This document shows positions 1 through 11,055 of a stretch of 64,000 nucleotides of DNA, one piece after another. The notes beneath the pieces were generated by a model that worked only from the letters and a program-made list of their open reading frames with translations, was not told where the DNA came from and searched no databases. Both the position numbers and the translations under genes were made by a program. Source of the DNA: Timema cristinae. Taxonomy: Eukaryota; Arthropoda; Insecta; Phasmatodea; Timematidae. Where the stretch lies: positions 60,178,346 to 60,242,345 of the forward strand of contig JBCFYV010000935.1 of the NCBI GenBank assembly GCA_039000515.1. The letters run 5' to 3'. Numbering within the stretch: position 1 is the stretch's first letter; each line of letters begins with the position of its first letter.

Positions 1-1604
1 TGTTCAGTAAATTACTGATGGTATGGGTGCGTTTTATGAAGTGATAGCAGTTCCCCCATCCGCTGCCAGACCCTCGTATGGTCTAAGGAGTCAGACTCGC
101 AGTGTCCTGGATTCACGGCTGGTCGAAATTCACAGTTTCTCAACACCCTGCCCCCTTAGATAAGTTGGGGTGGGGGGTGGCAGGGAACCTCTTGGCAGTC
201 TGGTGAAACCTAGGAACTCGTTTTCAGAATAATGATTATAAAATAACAACATAATATTTCAAAGGAGACAAATTATATTAAAATGCAGCTATCAAAATAT
301 TAAAAAAAAAAAAATTGTGATATAAATAATAGGCCTATAGATGTTTCTTTATTAACTAATTAAATAACAAGACAATACAATTACTATATAGACAAGTTAA
401 ACTTAATTGATTTTGGGTGAGGTGGACAGGGATCAGTGTTTTTGCGGTTTTTCTATCAAAACAATATTTTGGTTAAAATAAATAAAATATTGCTCCAGTA
501 GTAAGGTTTAGTTTAACTTTCTTCACACGGTGATATCAACAGTGGTTGAATATCTGTCAAGGGTGTCCTGGAAGATAATGACAACTTTTCCTCTTCATTT
601 AAAAAGTTTCTCATATAATGCTGCTCTGATCATGACAGATACTAAACAAATTGTTGGTATCAACACGTTAAGAAAATTAAACCAAACATTATTACTGCAG
701 CAATGGTTTATTTCTTTTGGTCAAAAAAATGTTTTGCTATCAAAACTTATAAAAAAATTAATTAATCTTTTCTACCGTCCCATATACATCGCCATCTTAA
801 ACTGTTATATTGCTGTGGTTTATGCCTGCATTCATAATTGAAGGAAATAATAAATTTCGAAAGGTTAGTAAAAATTAGAGACGGTTCGAATCCAATACTC
901 CAAGAATTTAAATCCGAACCTCGTAAAAAAGGATTGAACATAGAGGTAGTAGGAATATAACATCACATGATAATAGAGAACGTAGAAATAGTTAACATGT
1001 TAACATGTGTTTCTAAAATGCATACATTATAAGATTAATACATTCATTTAAGTTTTAAATTAATGGTCTGGGGTCTAGTTGTTAAGTTTATCCTATAATT
1101 ATGTTAGGAGTTGAACCACCAATAATAACTATTTTAGCTCTAAAAAAATTCCAATCCAAAATGTTGAGGTTTTTTTTTTGTTCAATTTTGAATATCCTTT
1201 GGTTCGAGCCTCGAGAATCCCATCTCTAGTAAAATTTAAATATGTAATTTATTTATTCCTTGTCTTTATAGAGTCCCCCACCCCCTCCCTTCAAATTCTA
1301 TCCCAATGTTAACAACCATGGTGTAGTAAAAGATATATTTTGGTTATGTTGTGGCAGCAGTGAGGCGCACAGAAGGTAGCCTACCTATTGAACCTCCCCC
1401 GACCGGGAACAAAACACGATCATGACTATAAAAACTTCCGCCACGTTACCCTCCTGCACGCGTGTTGCGGGTATGGTCGCGCGCAGAACTGGGCTATATC
1501 TCGCGACTGCAATTACTGCCCCCCCCCCCCCACACACATCTTAAGGCTGTTCAACTTGTTTTAATTTTTTTTTTTTTTCTGGATAGATATTTTGTAAATT
1601 TTGT
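1..1604. other. Non-coding 5' flank
   Basis: Mostly AT-rich. At about 60-200 there is a GC-richer stretch with a SINE-head-like phrase (GTATGGTCTAAGGAGTCAGA) that may be an old tRNA-SINE fragment. At 1350-1530 is a CpG-rich patch with a TATAAA-like word at about 1425, then a C-run and a T-run. The short open frames here show no recognisable protein. Confidence 0.5.
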
Positions 1605-1828
1605 TTAGCTTCGCGTCTTACTACTCGTTCTGGTTGTACGTCTATGTACTTGACCTAATTACGTTGATGGATTAGGGACTGGGAAGGTATAATTTAAAGG
1701 AAGTGAACCCGTATTTGCGTGGAGGGAGAGTGGAAAACTACCCTCAGTGCACCCGACCGGGATCGAATCTTCGGCAGTCTAGTCCAACACGAGAGTAGCG
1801 CGTTGGAGCGTGCGGCCACCGAAGCGAG
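1605..1828 (-). repeat. tRNA-derived SINE, family 1, reverse
   Basis: Reverse-strand copy. It starts with the complement of the shared tail (CGCGTCTTACTACTCGTTC), carries the GTGGAGGGAGAGTGGAAAAC block and a B-box complement (GATCGAATCTTCGG), and ends at the tRNA-like head near 1828. Diverged from the better copies at 2746 and 41854. Confidence 0.75.
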
Positions 1829-1911
1829 ATCAATGAAAACATTGTTGGCTACCTCCCCCTAGTATTTGGATTGCTACAGAAACAATGTTAATGTAAATTG
1901 ATATGGTGACA

Positions 1912-2134
1912 CCTGTTTCGCTGGCCGCATAGTCTAAGGCATCACTCTCGCAATAGTTTACACTGCCGACGACTGCGATCACGGTCGGGTGTAAGAGGTT
2001 TTTTTCACTCTCCCTCCACGTCAATGCGAGTACACACTCTTCCTGTAAATCTAACCTTTCTCATCCATAGTTAATTAGCCTGGCTAGTAGATGCGTAGAG
2101 CCTGAACAGGCAGTAAGATGTGATGCTAAAAAAA
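1912..2134 (+). repeat. tRNA-derived SINE, family 1, forward, diverged
   Basis: Head GCATAGTCTAAGGCATCACT (A-box-like), middle CACTCTCCCTCCACG, worn tail CAGTAAGATGTGATGCTAA followed by an A-run. It sits head-to-head with the copy just upstream, separated by under 100 bases, giving an inverted SINE pair. Confidence 0.65.
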
Positions 2135-2745
2135 TATGGTGACCTTTTTCATATATAAGTTAGTAACGAAGATACTGGATAAGTTCCCCAACAATCTTTA
2201 TTTTAGGATGAACAATTTCAATCGAGAGTAAAAATAGTTTCCCTTATAAAAATAAAGTTTGAAACATTTCTCGAAACACACTTTAATATATTTAAATAAC
2301 TTTTTTTTAAAAAGGGTCATACGATATATTGAATGTGTTCTCCCCCACCACCCCTCGTTTTGTCACATACGCGTCACCTAGGGGTGTCCAACAGACTAAA
2401 AAAAATATAACCATGACATGCCATACTTTCGGCCCGTGGGCCTTTGGATGAATCAACAAACAATGCGTCCGGATTACTCACCTGCGATCGACTCCTAAAC
2501 ATTTTGTAATTCAAAAGTGTTCAATTTTGGACAGGACATAGGGTGAACCGGTTCTTTTTTTTCTCCTATGAGAAGTAATTAACATTCGAAAGATCACGGC
2601 TTGTCATCATTAATATTAAAGTGATGTCAACACATTATTTCAAGTCGAACACTTATAACCTTGCTAAATAAAATTGTTTCAAATCTCTGGGAAAATGTTG
2701 TGTCCCTTAAAATCTCATAAAATCTCAATTTTCTTTTAACAAAAA
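2135..2745. other. AT-rich non-coding
   Basis: No coding signal, tandem repeat or recognised element seen. Confidence 0.5.
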
Positions 2746-2988
2746 CCCGCCTCGGTGGCGTAGTTGGCTAACGCGCTAGTCGTGTTGAGCTCGACTGCTG
2801 AGGATGGGGAGATCGAGGTTCGAATCTCGGTTGGGTGAACTGGGGTGGTTTTTCCTAAATGGTTTTCCACTCTCCCTCCACGCAAATGCGGGTTCACTTC
2901 CTCTAATTCAACCTTCCCAATTCCTAATCCATTAGCGTAATTAGTACTTAAAGGTATAACCCGAACGGGTAGTAAGACCGGTGCTAAA
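2746..2988 (+). repeat. tRNA-derived SINE, family 1, near full length
   Basis: One of the cleanest copies: head CCCGCCTCGGTGGCGTAG, A-box region TGGCTAACGCGC, B-box GGTTCGAATCTCGG, body TTTTCCACTCTCCCTCCACG and tail AACCCGAACGGGTAGTAAG, ending GGTGCTAAAT beside AT-rich sequence. The internal A and B boxes are those of a Pol III promoter. Confidence 0.88.
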
Positions 2989-3820
2989 TATTAATATATA
3001 TTTTAACAAAAACAAGATTTTTTTAAACTTTTGCACGTTATCAACAGTTATTCTGGCCAGTTAAAAAGCTTAGCTTAAAAAAAAAAAGACTAAAAACGCT
3101 TAACACCAAAATGTGTTCTTCCAAGATTAAAGTAAAAAGTTAGAAACTTTATCTAGCCTTCCTCTATCAAATAAAGTCATATTATGATAAGGTCACAACA
3201 GAACATTTTAAGATAATGTAGGATTGTTTTAATATGTAAGCCGTCAAAGCTGTTATTTTTCCTCCACGACCTCTTTTCCAAAGGACGAGAGACGGGAAAA
3301 GAGAGGAGACAAATAATCTCTCCCATCTTTTACGAGCACCCACCGCTTACACCAACACTTATTCTTTAAAAACAAGTATGACTTTTAAGTATGTTGACAC
3401 CCGTCCTCTGTGGCGTAGTGAGCGTATTTTATTATTTATTATTATATATTATTATATAATTATTATTATTATTATTATTATTATAAGTATGTTGACTATA
3501 TCGCATTTTATTAGATGCGGTTCCTTATGTATTTTCGATTATCAACTTGGCCCTTTTGACCAAACGAATTTGACACGCCTGAATCTAAATTAAAGTATTA
3601 TTGAAGAATTTAAATAACATATTTATTAATTCTGTAAAGTTATAAAAAAAGTCTTTAAAAAAAAGCACAGCCAAATTGAACGTAATTTTGACAGCTATTT
3701 GTTAAAAAATTATTTAAAAAATGACTGTGGTAAATAGAGCCCTTGTTTGTTTTTAAAAAACCTTTGTTTTTTACAAATGTTTTCGTTTCTAAGCTCATAA
3801 TCCACAAAGTGACGTGTTTC
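2989..3820. repeat. AT-rich non-coding with TTA microsatellite
   Basis: Contains an ATT/TTA microsatellite at about 3429-3484. The open frame through it is repeat-encoded polyisoleucine and not a gene. Confidence 0.5.
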
Positions 3821-4130
3821 TCAAACTGGTTCAGGAAAAAATTGTGTGGATATGTTTTGGCGGGGGATGTCACTTTCTGAAAAGTAAAATGTCAACTGGA
3901 AAGTTTTGTTGCCCGTTTTGGCTGAACAGGCGTTGTATATCCGACCCCATAAACCCTCCATGTCGTCTCTGAGAATATTAAGCGTACTTTTACCCGTCTT
4001 GCGGCGCCTACTCATTAATACACGCCCGACGTCGCATATGCGATCAAGCGCGGCTAGCAGAGAATCAGGGGATTTGTTTGAACGCTTTGTCAAAATATAC
4101 AGTTTGTGTTGAGAGGATAAAAAAAAGTGT
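3821..4130 (-). pseudogene. Possible degraded coding relic, unrecognised
   Basis: A GC-richer island in AT-rich DNA with an open minus-strand frame (frame spans 3821-4249). The best stretch reads SPDSLLAALDRICDVGRVLM, then SRRRKTGKSTLNILRDDMEG and LWGRIYNACSAKTGN, helical and charged like a retroelement gag or coiled-coil segment. There is no clear start and nothing recognisable on either side. It could be a fragment of an unknown transposon protein or a chance frame. Confidence 0.25.
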
Positions 4131-5040
4131 TTTAACATGAGATAAAACCATAATACACTTCTCCTGACATTTGATACAGTCGCTTTAATTATAATATAAC
4201 TTTCTCTCCTCCAGGCTAGGCAGGGGATGAACACACAACACACACACATAAAAGCTGGAAATTCAAGGGGCCCTTTTAATGTGTGTAATGTTATCCTTAT
4301 TCCTTTTGATTATTAAGTGTTAAAGACTGGCCTTAAAATTTTGCATACAAGCTCAATAATAATAATAACTAAAACAATATGTCTTTATTTGACCTAAGCT
4401 AAGGTCAATGGCCCTTTCTTACACATAAACCGCTCAAATATAATGTGTAGACATAGGCTACCTATACTAATGTACTATTAATATAATATTTTAAAACTAA
4501 TTTACTAGTAGTTCTGTGACCAGTAGACCTCGCTCCCTCCATGTTACTATCGTTCGTTACAACTTGTCTGTGTCCTGGGTTCAAGTAACATCCCTGCCAA
4601 ATCTCGTTAAAAATTGGTCCACGCATTTGACAGACAATCGCGGGGTAAACATCCGAACAGACGAAATGCCAAATGGTCCCAAATTTGTCTTTCCTAAAAA
4701 AAAAAAAAACTGCCTTTAATTCTATAAATTCGTGAAAAAATGTTATTTTCGCCTAAAATGATTAAAATTATGTTTTGTAACATAACATTAATCAGCTAGT
4801 TTTGTTGTTGTTATTATTATTATTATTATTATTAAATTATCTATTATTAAAAGTTATTTTAAAGTGGGAAAGAAAAATAACGGACTTAGATTACAGACAT
4901 TTACACACAAGTCAATATAATAAACCTTTCTGTAAAGTATTCTAATAATGGCATCATTTCACTCAGTTTTACTTGTATTGACTGACAGATATAAAACATT
5001 ATTCATTTAGGTCCATATTATTCGCTTGATTGTTGGTAAC
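4131..5040. other. AT-rich non-coding
   Basis: Contains a TTA/ATT microsatellite at about 4808-4835 and poly-A tracts. No gene recognised. Confidence 0.45.
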
Positions 5041-5260
5041 AGGGACGGTAACACGCAGGGGCGTGGTTCGATACCCTACCGATGCAGCGGACGCCAACTT
5101 CTCCCGTTGACGTCAGCGGGACTTAGGGTCTTTTCGGTCTGATAGAGCGCCGCGGTGTTGCCAAGTCGCGCCTTGCTCGGGTCGGGCTGATCGTTCTAAA
5201 GACAACACTGGTCATTTCCTCGCAGACTTTTCTTGGAACCATTTTCTTTTCAAATACACA
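5040..5260. promoter_or_regulatory. GC-rich island with CRE-like palindrome
   Basis: A CpG-rich stretch in an AT-rich setting, with a perfect TGACGTCA at about 5108-5115 and GACGTGACGTG shortly after (about 5285). Could be a promoter or enhancer, or a decayed repeat (GTGGTTCGATACCC at about 5065 resembles a B box). No transcript start can be fixed. Confidence 0.3.
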
Positions 5261-6500
5261 AAGTTGCGGTTAATATAATAGCTGTGACGTGACGTGTAGC
5301 CGACAATATTGACTAATTAGCTCACCTGTTCGAGATATCCACAGTAATCGAGTATGAAGGAGGTGGATGAACTTTAGAGGAAACATAATTGAAGAGAGAA
5401 AAGAAAACGATAACAAAAACTCGGTTTACTCGAACAGTGACCTCTTCCATCACCGGAAACCAGTGAGACGAGACTGACGCCAGTGTCTGCGCGTCCACCT
5501 GCACGAGTTTGAATGTCTGAACTCACTCATTGAAGAAACATGAATTATTGTCTCTAAATGTATTTTAGCGGGTAATTTTATCAGGCCTATGTATCGTAAA
5601 CTTTCAAAGTTGTTATGCATAGTGGAACTTGGTTAGGAAAAACTTTGTCCTTTAACAATTAAAAAAGTTACTGGATCTATTTTCAAATATTCATACGCCG
5701 AATCATGTTATCTTCAGCTGTCGCTTTTGATAAATATTATCAATACCTATAAAATGCCACTAATAATATTGTAAAATAATGCTAATTTTGTCCACACAAA
5801 AAAGGCCCTTGTTATTCAAATTGAACTATATAAAAGGAAGAACTTTGCAGCTGTGCAATACTCGGCAGCTTGTGTTCAACTCGCCTTTTGAATATGAATA
5901 AATAAAGTAAGCTTCACTTATGAACCTAGCACGTTTGTTTGTGTTTAGTTAACTGATCTTTATACAGCTATTTGATGACCATCCCATTAGTTATTAATTA
6001 GTTTAATTATTATATTGGATTGACTCTAATACGTGATCCTTTTAATTTGAGAAATTAGATTTCAAATACTACACACAATCTGTTTTTTTTTTGTCTTGTG
6101 TACTAGGTAACACAAGCGTCTATTTAACATTATTGTGTTCGTTAAAGCTAGATTGACCTCGAATCACAGTGCCTATTTTTATCCTATGTTCCGAAAATAA
6201 AATTCCGTCCCTAGTGAACTCGGTCGTTGAGAAATTATAGTCCAATTTTTATAGGAAGGGTCTTATCCGACTGCTAGAAAAGTTACTGGATCTAGTTTCA
6301 TGTATTAATACGTCAAGTCATGTGAGCTTAAAGCTGTCACTTTTGATAGATATTATCATTGTTGGCCGTAAATATATGTTTAAATTTTCTAGACTGTTCT
6401 TCCAACCAAAATCAGACTCCTACCTTGATTCAATGTGGACGTAACATGTCTATCCTAGATACTTAAATAACACTTATGATTAATATTATAATCTTCGGGA
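5261..6500. other. Non-coding, AT-rich after 5520
   Basis: The GC-richer part at 5320-5510 has an open minus-strand frame with no recognisable product. A phrase near 5660-5740 (TTACTGGATCTA...TCATACG) recurs at about 6282-6360 and 42635-42700, so a weak dispersed repeat is present. Confidence 0.4.
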
Positions 6501-6748
<248 letters not shown>

Positions 6749-6822
6749 TTAGAGTCGAGGAAAACATGGAAAACTTGCAATTGTCAGGGAATTTAAAACT
6801 GCCAAGGAGATTAATTATAAGG

Positions 6823-7067
6823 ACCCGCTCCGGTGACCGCATGGTTTAAGACGCTACTCTTGCATTAGACTAGACGGCCGAAGACTGGGAAATCAGGGTT
6901 CTATCCCGGTCGGATGCAATAAGGGTGTTTTCCCTCAATTACGTTTCACTCTACCACGCAAATGCGGGCGCACTTACTCTAAATTAACTCCTTCCTAATC
7001 CCCTAACACATTAGTGTAATTAGTACATAGGTGTATAACCCGAACGGGTAGTAAGACGCGGTGCTAA
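6823..7067 (+). repeat. tRNA-derived SINE, family 1 variant
   Basis: Head ACCCGCTCCGGTGACCGCAT with the alternative GGTTTAAGACGCTACTCTTGC, then a changed middle and the shared tail AACCCGAACGGGTAGTAAG. The head is nearer the GGTCTAAGGCGTCACTCTCG type (as at 12171) than the GTGGCGTAGTTGGCTAAC type. Confidence 0.82.
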
Positions 7068-7752
7068 TGTATAAAAGGATATGTTGTAATTAGTCAGAGA
7101 ATGTTATATTTGACTGACTAGGAAGACTAGGAATGTAAGCCTTTTTAATCGTATCTCAAGGTGAAATTGAATAGAGCAAGCCTAGATCAGTATTTTTACA
7201 GTTTCATAGCAATTATTAAACCTTTTTTGGTTAAAATAAATAAAAATATTATCAAGTAAAGGTGTTTAGTTTCGTTTTCCACCTACATTAAACTAATTAC
7301 TTGAATATTTGTAACTTTACTCTTAATTTACAAAGTTTTTGTTCAAGCGCCGCTATGCTCATGGCACATATTCGGGCAAATATTCAAGAACTGTTGAAAA
7401 GTATCTACTCAAGTAATATCTTGTTTTATCTGAAAAGATTTTTATGTTGTTGTAAAAATTGAAGGAAAAAAAAATACAATATTAAATTCGCGTTCCCTTC
7501 TACTCCACCTTAATAAACACTGTTTTTAGTCAACGTATATATTTATTTTTGAACGTGCTCCAAACATATTTTTCTTTGTAACAAAAGGAATATTTTAAAA
7601 TTTATTTATTTTGAGCACATAACTTTTCGGTCTTGAGGAATATCTATTAAAAATGTGTTTTTTAATAAGATGTTGGTTATGGTCATCCTGTTTATTTGAC
7701 ATGTCGCCTTTTGATTAAAATGTATCTATCAACCTTTTGTTTGTATCAGTTA
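7068..7752. other. AT-rich non-coding
   Basis: No recognised feature. A phrase TTTTGGTTAAAATAAATAAA recurs here (about 7227) and near 470. Confidence 0.4.
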
Positions 7753-8289
7753 AGGCCAGTCTACAACCAACATACCCGCTTGTCGGACTCGCAACTACGC
7801 AATCGCAAATGCACTCGTAATTACGCTTTTATTAAATACAAAATAGACTGTCTACAATGAAAAGTCGTAAAACGTAATTTCAACCAATAGGAACAAACAT
7901 CAATGATGACTATAAAAGTCAAATTCATATTAATGTTTTCAAATAAGAAATAAATATTTAAAAAATATTTAACTGGATAAATACACATGATTTTAATTGG
8001 AAATCCTGTATTCATTACTATACATTTCCAATCGTTTTTGTCATAGACCAATTAACTTCAAATTATTTGATTTTAGTAGTCCATCCATATTTGTTTTTTG
8101 ATTGGCTAAACGCAAGCCAACGCAACTACATAAACGCAAGAGATGGACAATGTTCATCTCCTCCCGACACGCTGGTCCGACAGTTCCGACACACGATTGT
8201 GTTTGCGTAAGCTATTGTAGACAGACAAAATTACGTTATTGCGTAGTTGCGAGTCCGACAAGCGGGTGCGTTTGGTTGTAGACGGGCCA
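7753..8289. mobile_element. MITE-like non-autonomous DNA transposon
   Basis: About 537 bp bounded by terminal inverted repeats of roughly 55 bp. The left end begins AGGCCAGTCTACAACCAA and the right end, read in reverse, TGGCCCGTCTACAACCAA; both continue with CCCGCTTGTCGGACTCGCAA then CTACGCAAT. TTA flanks both ends (7750-7752 and 8290-8292) as a possible 3-bp target duplication. A 3-bp TWA-type duplication and GGCC-containing ends suggest the PIF/Harbinger superfamily, but that is inference. The interior is AT-rich with no transposase. Confidence 0.75.
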
Positions 8290-8344
8290 TTATCTATCAC
8301 AACTTTGGATATTTACAAAACAAATATAAGTAATAAAAAAAAAT

Positions 8345-8586
8345 CCCCCGATTTGGTGGTCGAATTGTACAAGACGTCCCTCTCGCAATATATCGGATTG
8401 TCGATGACGGAGAGGTCGGGGTTTGAATCCCGGTCGGATGTATTTAAGGTGGTTTTCCACTTTCCCTTCAAGCATATATCGAGTACACTAATGCTCTTAA
8501 ATTCAACCTTCCACGTCCTTGACACATTAGCGTTAAAAGTTATGTGTATGCGTGTAACCCGAACGGGTAGTAAGACGAGGTGCTAA
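8345..8586 (+). repeat. tRNA-derived SINE, family 1 variant
   Basis: Head CCCCGATTTGGTGGTCGAAT, B-box GTTTGAATCCCGGTCGGATG, body GGTTTTCCACTTTCCCTTCA, tail TAACCCGAACGGGTAGTAAG. Diverged in the middle. It starts about 55 bases after the MITE-like element. Confidence 0.82.
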
Positions 8587-8754
8587 AAAAAAACATGGCT
8601 TTATTTTACCCATTAAGTGGGGGGGGGAAACGTTAATTAATACCTTATACCTGCCGGGAATCTAACCAGTACCTCTTAAGATCATTGGAGGTAAATCTAC
8701 TATGCCGAAATGTCGGTGATCCAATCTGTTCAGTAACCTTAGTGTATGTAGGAA

Positions 8755-8960
8755 AGGAGTGAGGGGGGTCTACTGTTCTGTAATGACCCGGCTCACGGCG
8801 GAGGGATTTGTGCGGGCCACGTGACGCGGAAGTGACACTGGACTAACTGCATTTTGAACCGCTCCCCTCCTCCGCCCTGGTTAGGAGCAGTTTCAACTTT
8901 TCCCCTCTCTCTCAACTTTATACAGACAATGCTCGAATGAGACGCTACTGCATAGGTCCG
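8755..8960. promoter_or_regulatory. GC-rich promoter-like island with E-box and ETS-like motif
   Basis: A CpG-rich stretch containing CCACGTGACGCGGAAGTGAC at about 8818-8837: a canonical CACGTG E-box beside an ETS-type GCGGAAGTG. This pairing is common in housekeeping promoters. A pyrimidine-rich tract (TTTTCCCCTCTCTCTCAAC) follows. No coding exon is recognised downstream before the 32-bp array. Promoter function is inference. Confidence 0.3.
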
Positions 8961-9040
8961 TGACTTGTCGATCTCGAGGCAATTTTCAGTCGATCTTCAT
9001 TAAAAGTAGACCTACATCTTTTTGAGTTGTTTAAATTCTC

Positions 9041-9557
9041 AAATATATCAAATAATGATATTTAAATACGACCGAAATATCAAATAATAATATTTAAATA
9101 CTACCGAAATATCAAATAATAATATTTAAATACGACCGAAATATCAAATAATAATATTTAAATACGACCGAAATATCAAATAATAATATTTAAATACGAC
9201 CAAAATATCAAATAATAATATTTAAATACTACCGAAATATCAAATAATAATATTTAAATACTACTGAAATATCAAATAATAATATTTAAATACTACTGAA
9301 ATATCAAATAATAATATTTAAATACGACCGAAATATCAAATAATAATATTTAAATACGACCGAAATATCAAATAATAATATTTAAATACGACCGAAATAT
9401 CAAATAATAATATTTAAATACGACCGAAATATCAAATAATAATATTTAAATACTACTGAAATATCAAATAATAATATTTAAATACTACTGAAATATCAAA
9501 TAATAATATTTAAATACGACCAATATATCAAATAATAATATTTAAATGCGACCAAAA
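9041..9557. repeat. 32-bp tandem array, about 16 copies
   Basis: Unit: AAATATCAAATAATAATATT followed by TAAATACGACCG, with variants ending TACTACTG or TACTACCG. Every unit contains the self-complementary TATTTAAATA. Variants are partly clustered (several CTACTG units adjacent), as expected from unequal exchange. Confidence 0.95.
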
Positions 9558-9796
9558 TAGTCCCGCCCCGGTCGATCATAAGCGGTAATGTAACTAGAAA
9601 ATTAAATTTTAATATTAAAATGTATTTTTTCTCTATATATTATTTAGTATAAGGGTAAGAACATAAATACAATAAAACTTCTTTAGACCGAACCCTGGTA
9701 GTCCTAAATTCTGGATAATCTGAACACACTTTTCGGAAAACGGAGGGGTGCGGGGATATTAAGTCAAATGAAATATATTGTATTGATTATCAAGCT
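9558..9796. other. AT-rich non-coding spacer
   Basis: No recognised feature. Confidence 0.4.
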
Positions 9797-9884
9797 CAAC
9801 TTGTGAATGTGAGGAATGCCAGGCCTCCGCCGTAGTTTGGATCCCGCGCGTATAACCCGAACGGGTAGTAAGACGCGGTGCTAA
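9797..9884 (+). repeat. Fragment of SINE family 2 with shared tail
   Basis: Short copy of the 3' part of the element at 12954: TTGTGAATGTGAGGAATGCC, then CCGCCGTAGTTTGGAT, and the tail AACCCGAACGGGTAGTAAG. Internally deleted relative to that copy. Confidence 0.7.
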
Positions 9885-10821
9885 TAGTAATAATTAAGCT
9901 CAAAGCTAAAACAGAATTGTAATAAACAGTGATATCTGGCAATAAATATTTAATATTTACATGTTGTTGTCAACACAATGTGTTTTCCTGTAACTATAAA
10001 TAATCACAGTACATTAATACGTGTTGTACATCAGTTAACTAAATGAAAATTTGATTAAACTCATTCAACTGTAATTTAAAATTCGTGAAAATACTGCGAC
10101 CATGTATTCTCCCGGTTAATCCGAACTGTCGCTAATCCGAGAAAGCTTCATTCCCAATTAGTTCGGATTATCAATGTTCTAGTGTATTCGAGGAATGTTG
10201 ATTATAAGGAATAAATGAATATAAGATGTAGGCTATAGACGATAAATAACTAATTAGAGTGAAAGAAATAAGGGTGATCGCGTGTCGTGACCTTTGATGA
10301 GTTTATAGGTCGATCGTAGCCCAAAATGGTTACCAACCCTTGGTCTACTTGACTTTGCTTGGTAGCTCATGTGGAGGTGCGATATTACCCGATACTTTTG
10401 TTTCGATACTACAACTGATATGAGCTAAAGCGCCAATGTGGGTTTTCCAATTTGGGGGTGGATTGAAGCCCATCTGCACCCCACCCCCACCCTCTCCTCG
10501 AGATAAAATTCCTGGAATTTATCCTTTTGGTAGGGAATTTTAGAGCATCTATCTGAACATAATTCTAAGCTATGTGTTTTATGAGCCAATTTTAGCAAAA
10601 AAAAAATGTTTCTGAAAAATTAACAAAAGATTAAATGGACTTGTAGCTGAACACCATTGAAAAGAAACACATATTTGTAGAAGTTTACTGAACAAAACAA
10701 AATGATAAAAGAAAGCTGTTGAAGAGGAAATGTGAGAAAATCTACATTTTATATTTTTTATCTCTGTTAACTCTAAAATACACACACACACATTATATAT
10801 TATATTATATTTATATATTAT
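9885..10821. other. Non-coding, mostly AT-rich
   Basis: Contains a C-rich patch near 10465-10500 and a TA-rich microsatellite at about 10790-10820 next to the following SINE. No gene recognised. Confidence 0.45.
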
Positions 10822-11055
10822 TTAGCACCGCGTCTTACTACTCGTTCAGTTTGTACGCTTATTTACTAATTACGCTCATGGGTTAGGAATTGGGAAGGTT
10901 GAATTGATAGGAAGTGAGCCCGCATTTGCGTGAAGGGAGAGTGGAAAACCACCCCCCAGTTCTCCTGACCGAGATCCGTACCTCGATTCCCCTTCCTCGG
11001 CAGTCTTGCTCAACACGAAACTAGCGCGTTAGCTAACTACGCCACTGAGGCGGGT
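10822..11055 (-). repeat. tRNA-derived SINE, family 1, reverse
   Basis: Begins TTTAGCACCGCGTCTTACTA (tail complement), contains GAGTGGAAAACCACC and ends CGCCACTGAGGCGGGT (complement of the head). It sits at the end of a TA-rich microsatellite, a common place for SINE 3' ends. Confidence 0.86.

Noticed and set aside
530..841. 103-residue open frame near the window start
   Set aside because: AT-rich, no recognisable motif or splice context; chance frame more likely.
3378..3593. 71-residue open frame with polyisoleucine
   Set aside because: Encoded by the TTA/ATT microsatellite.
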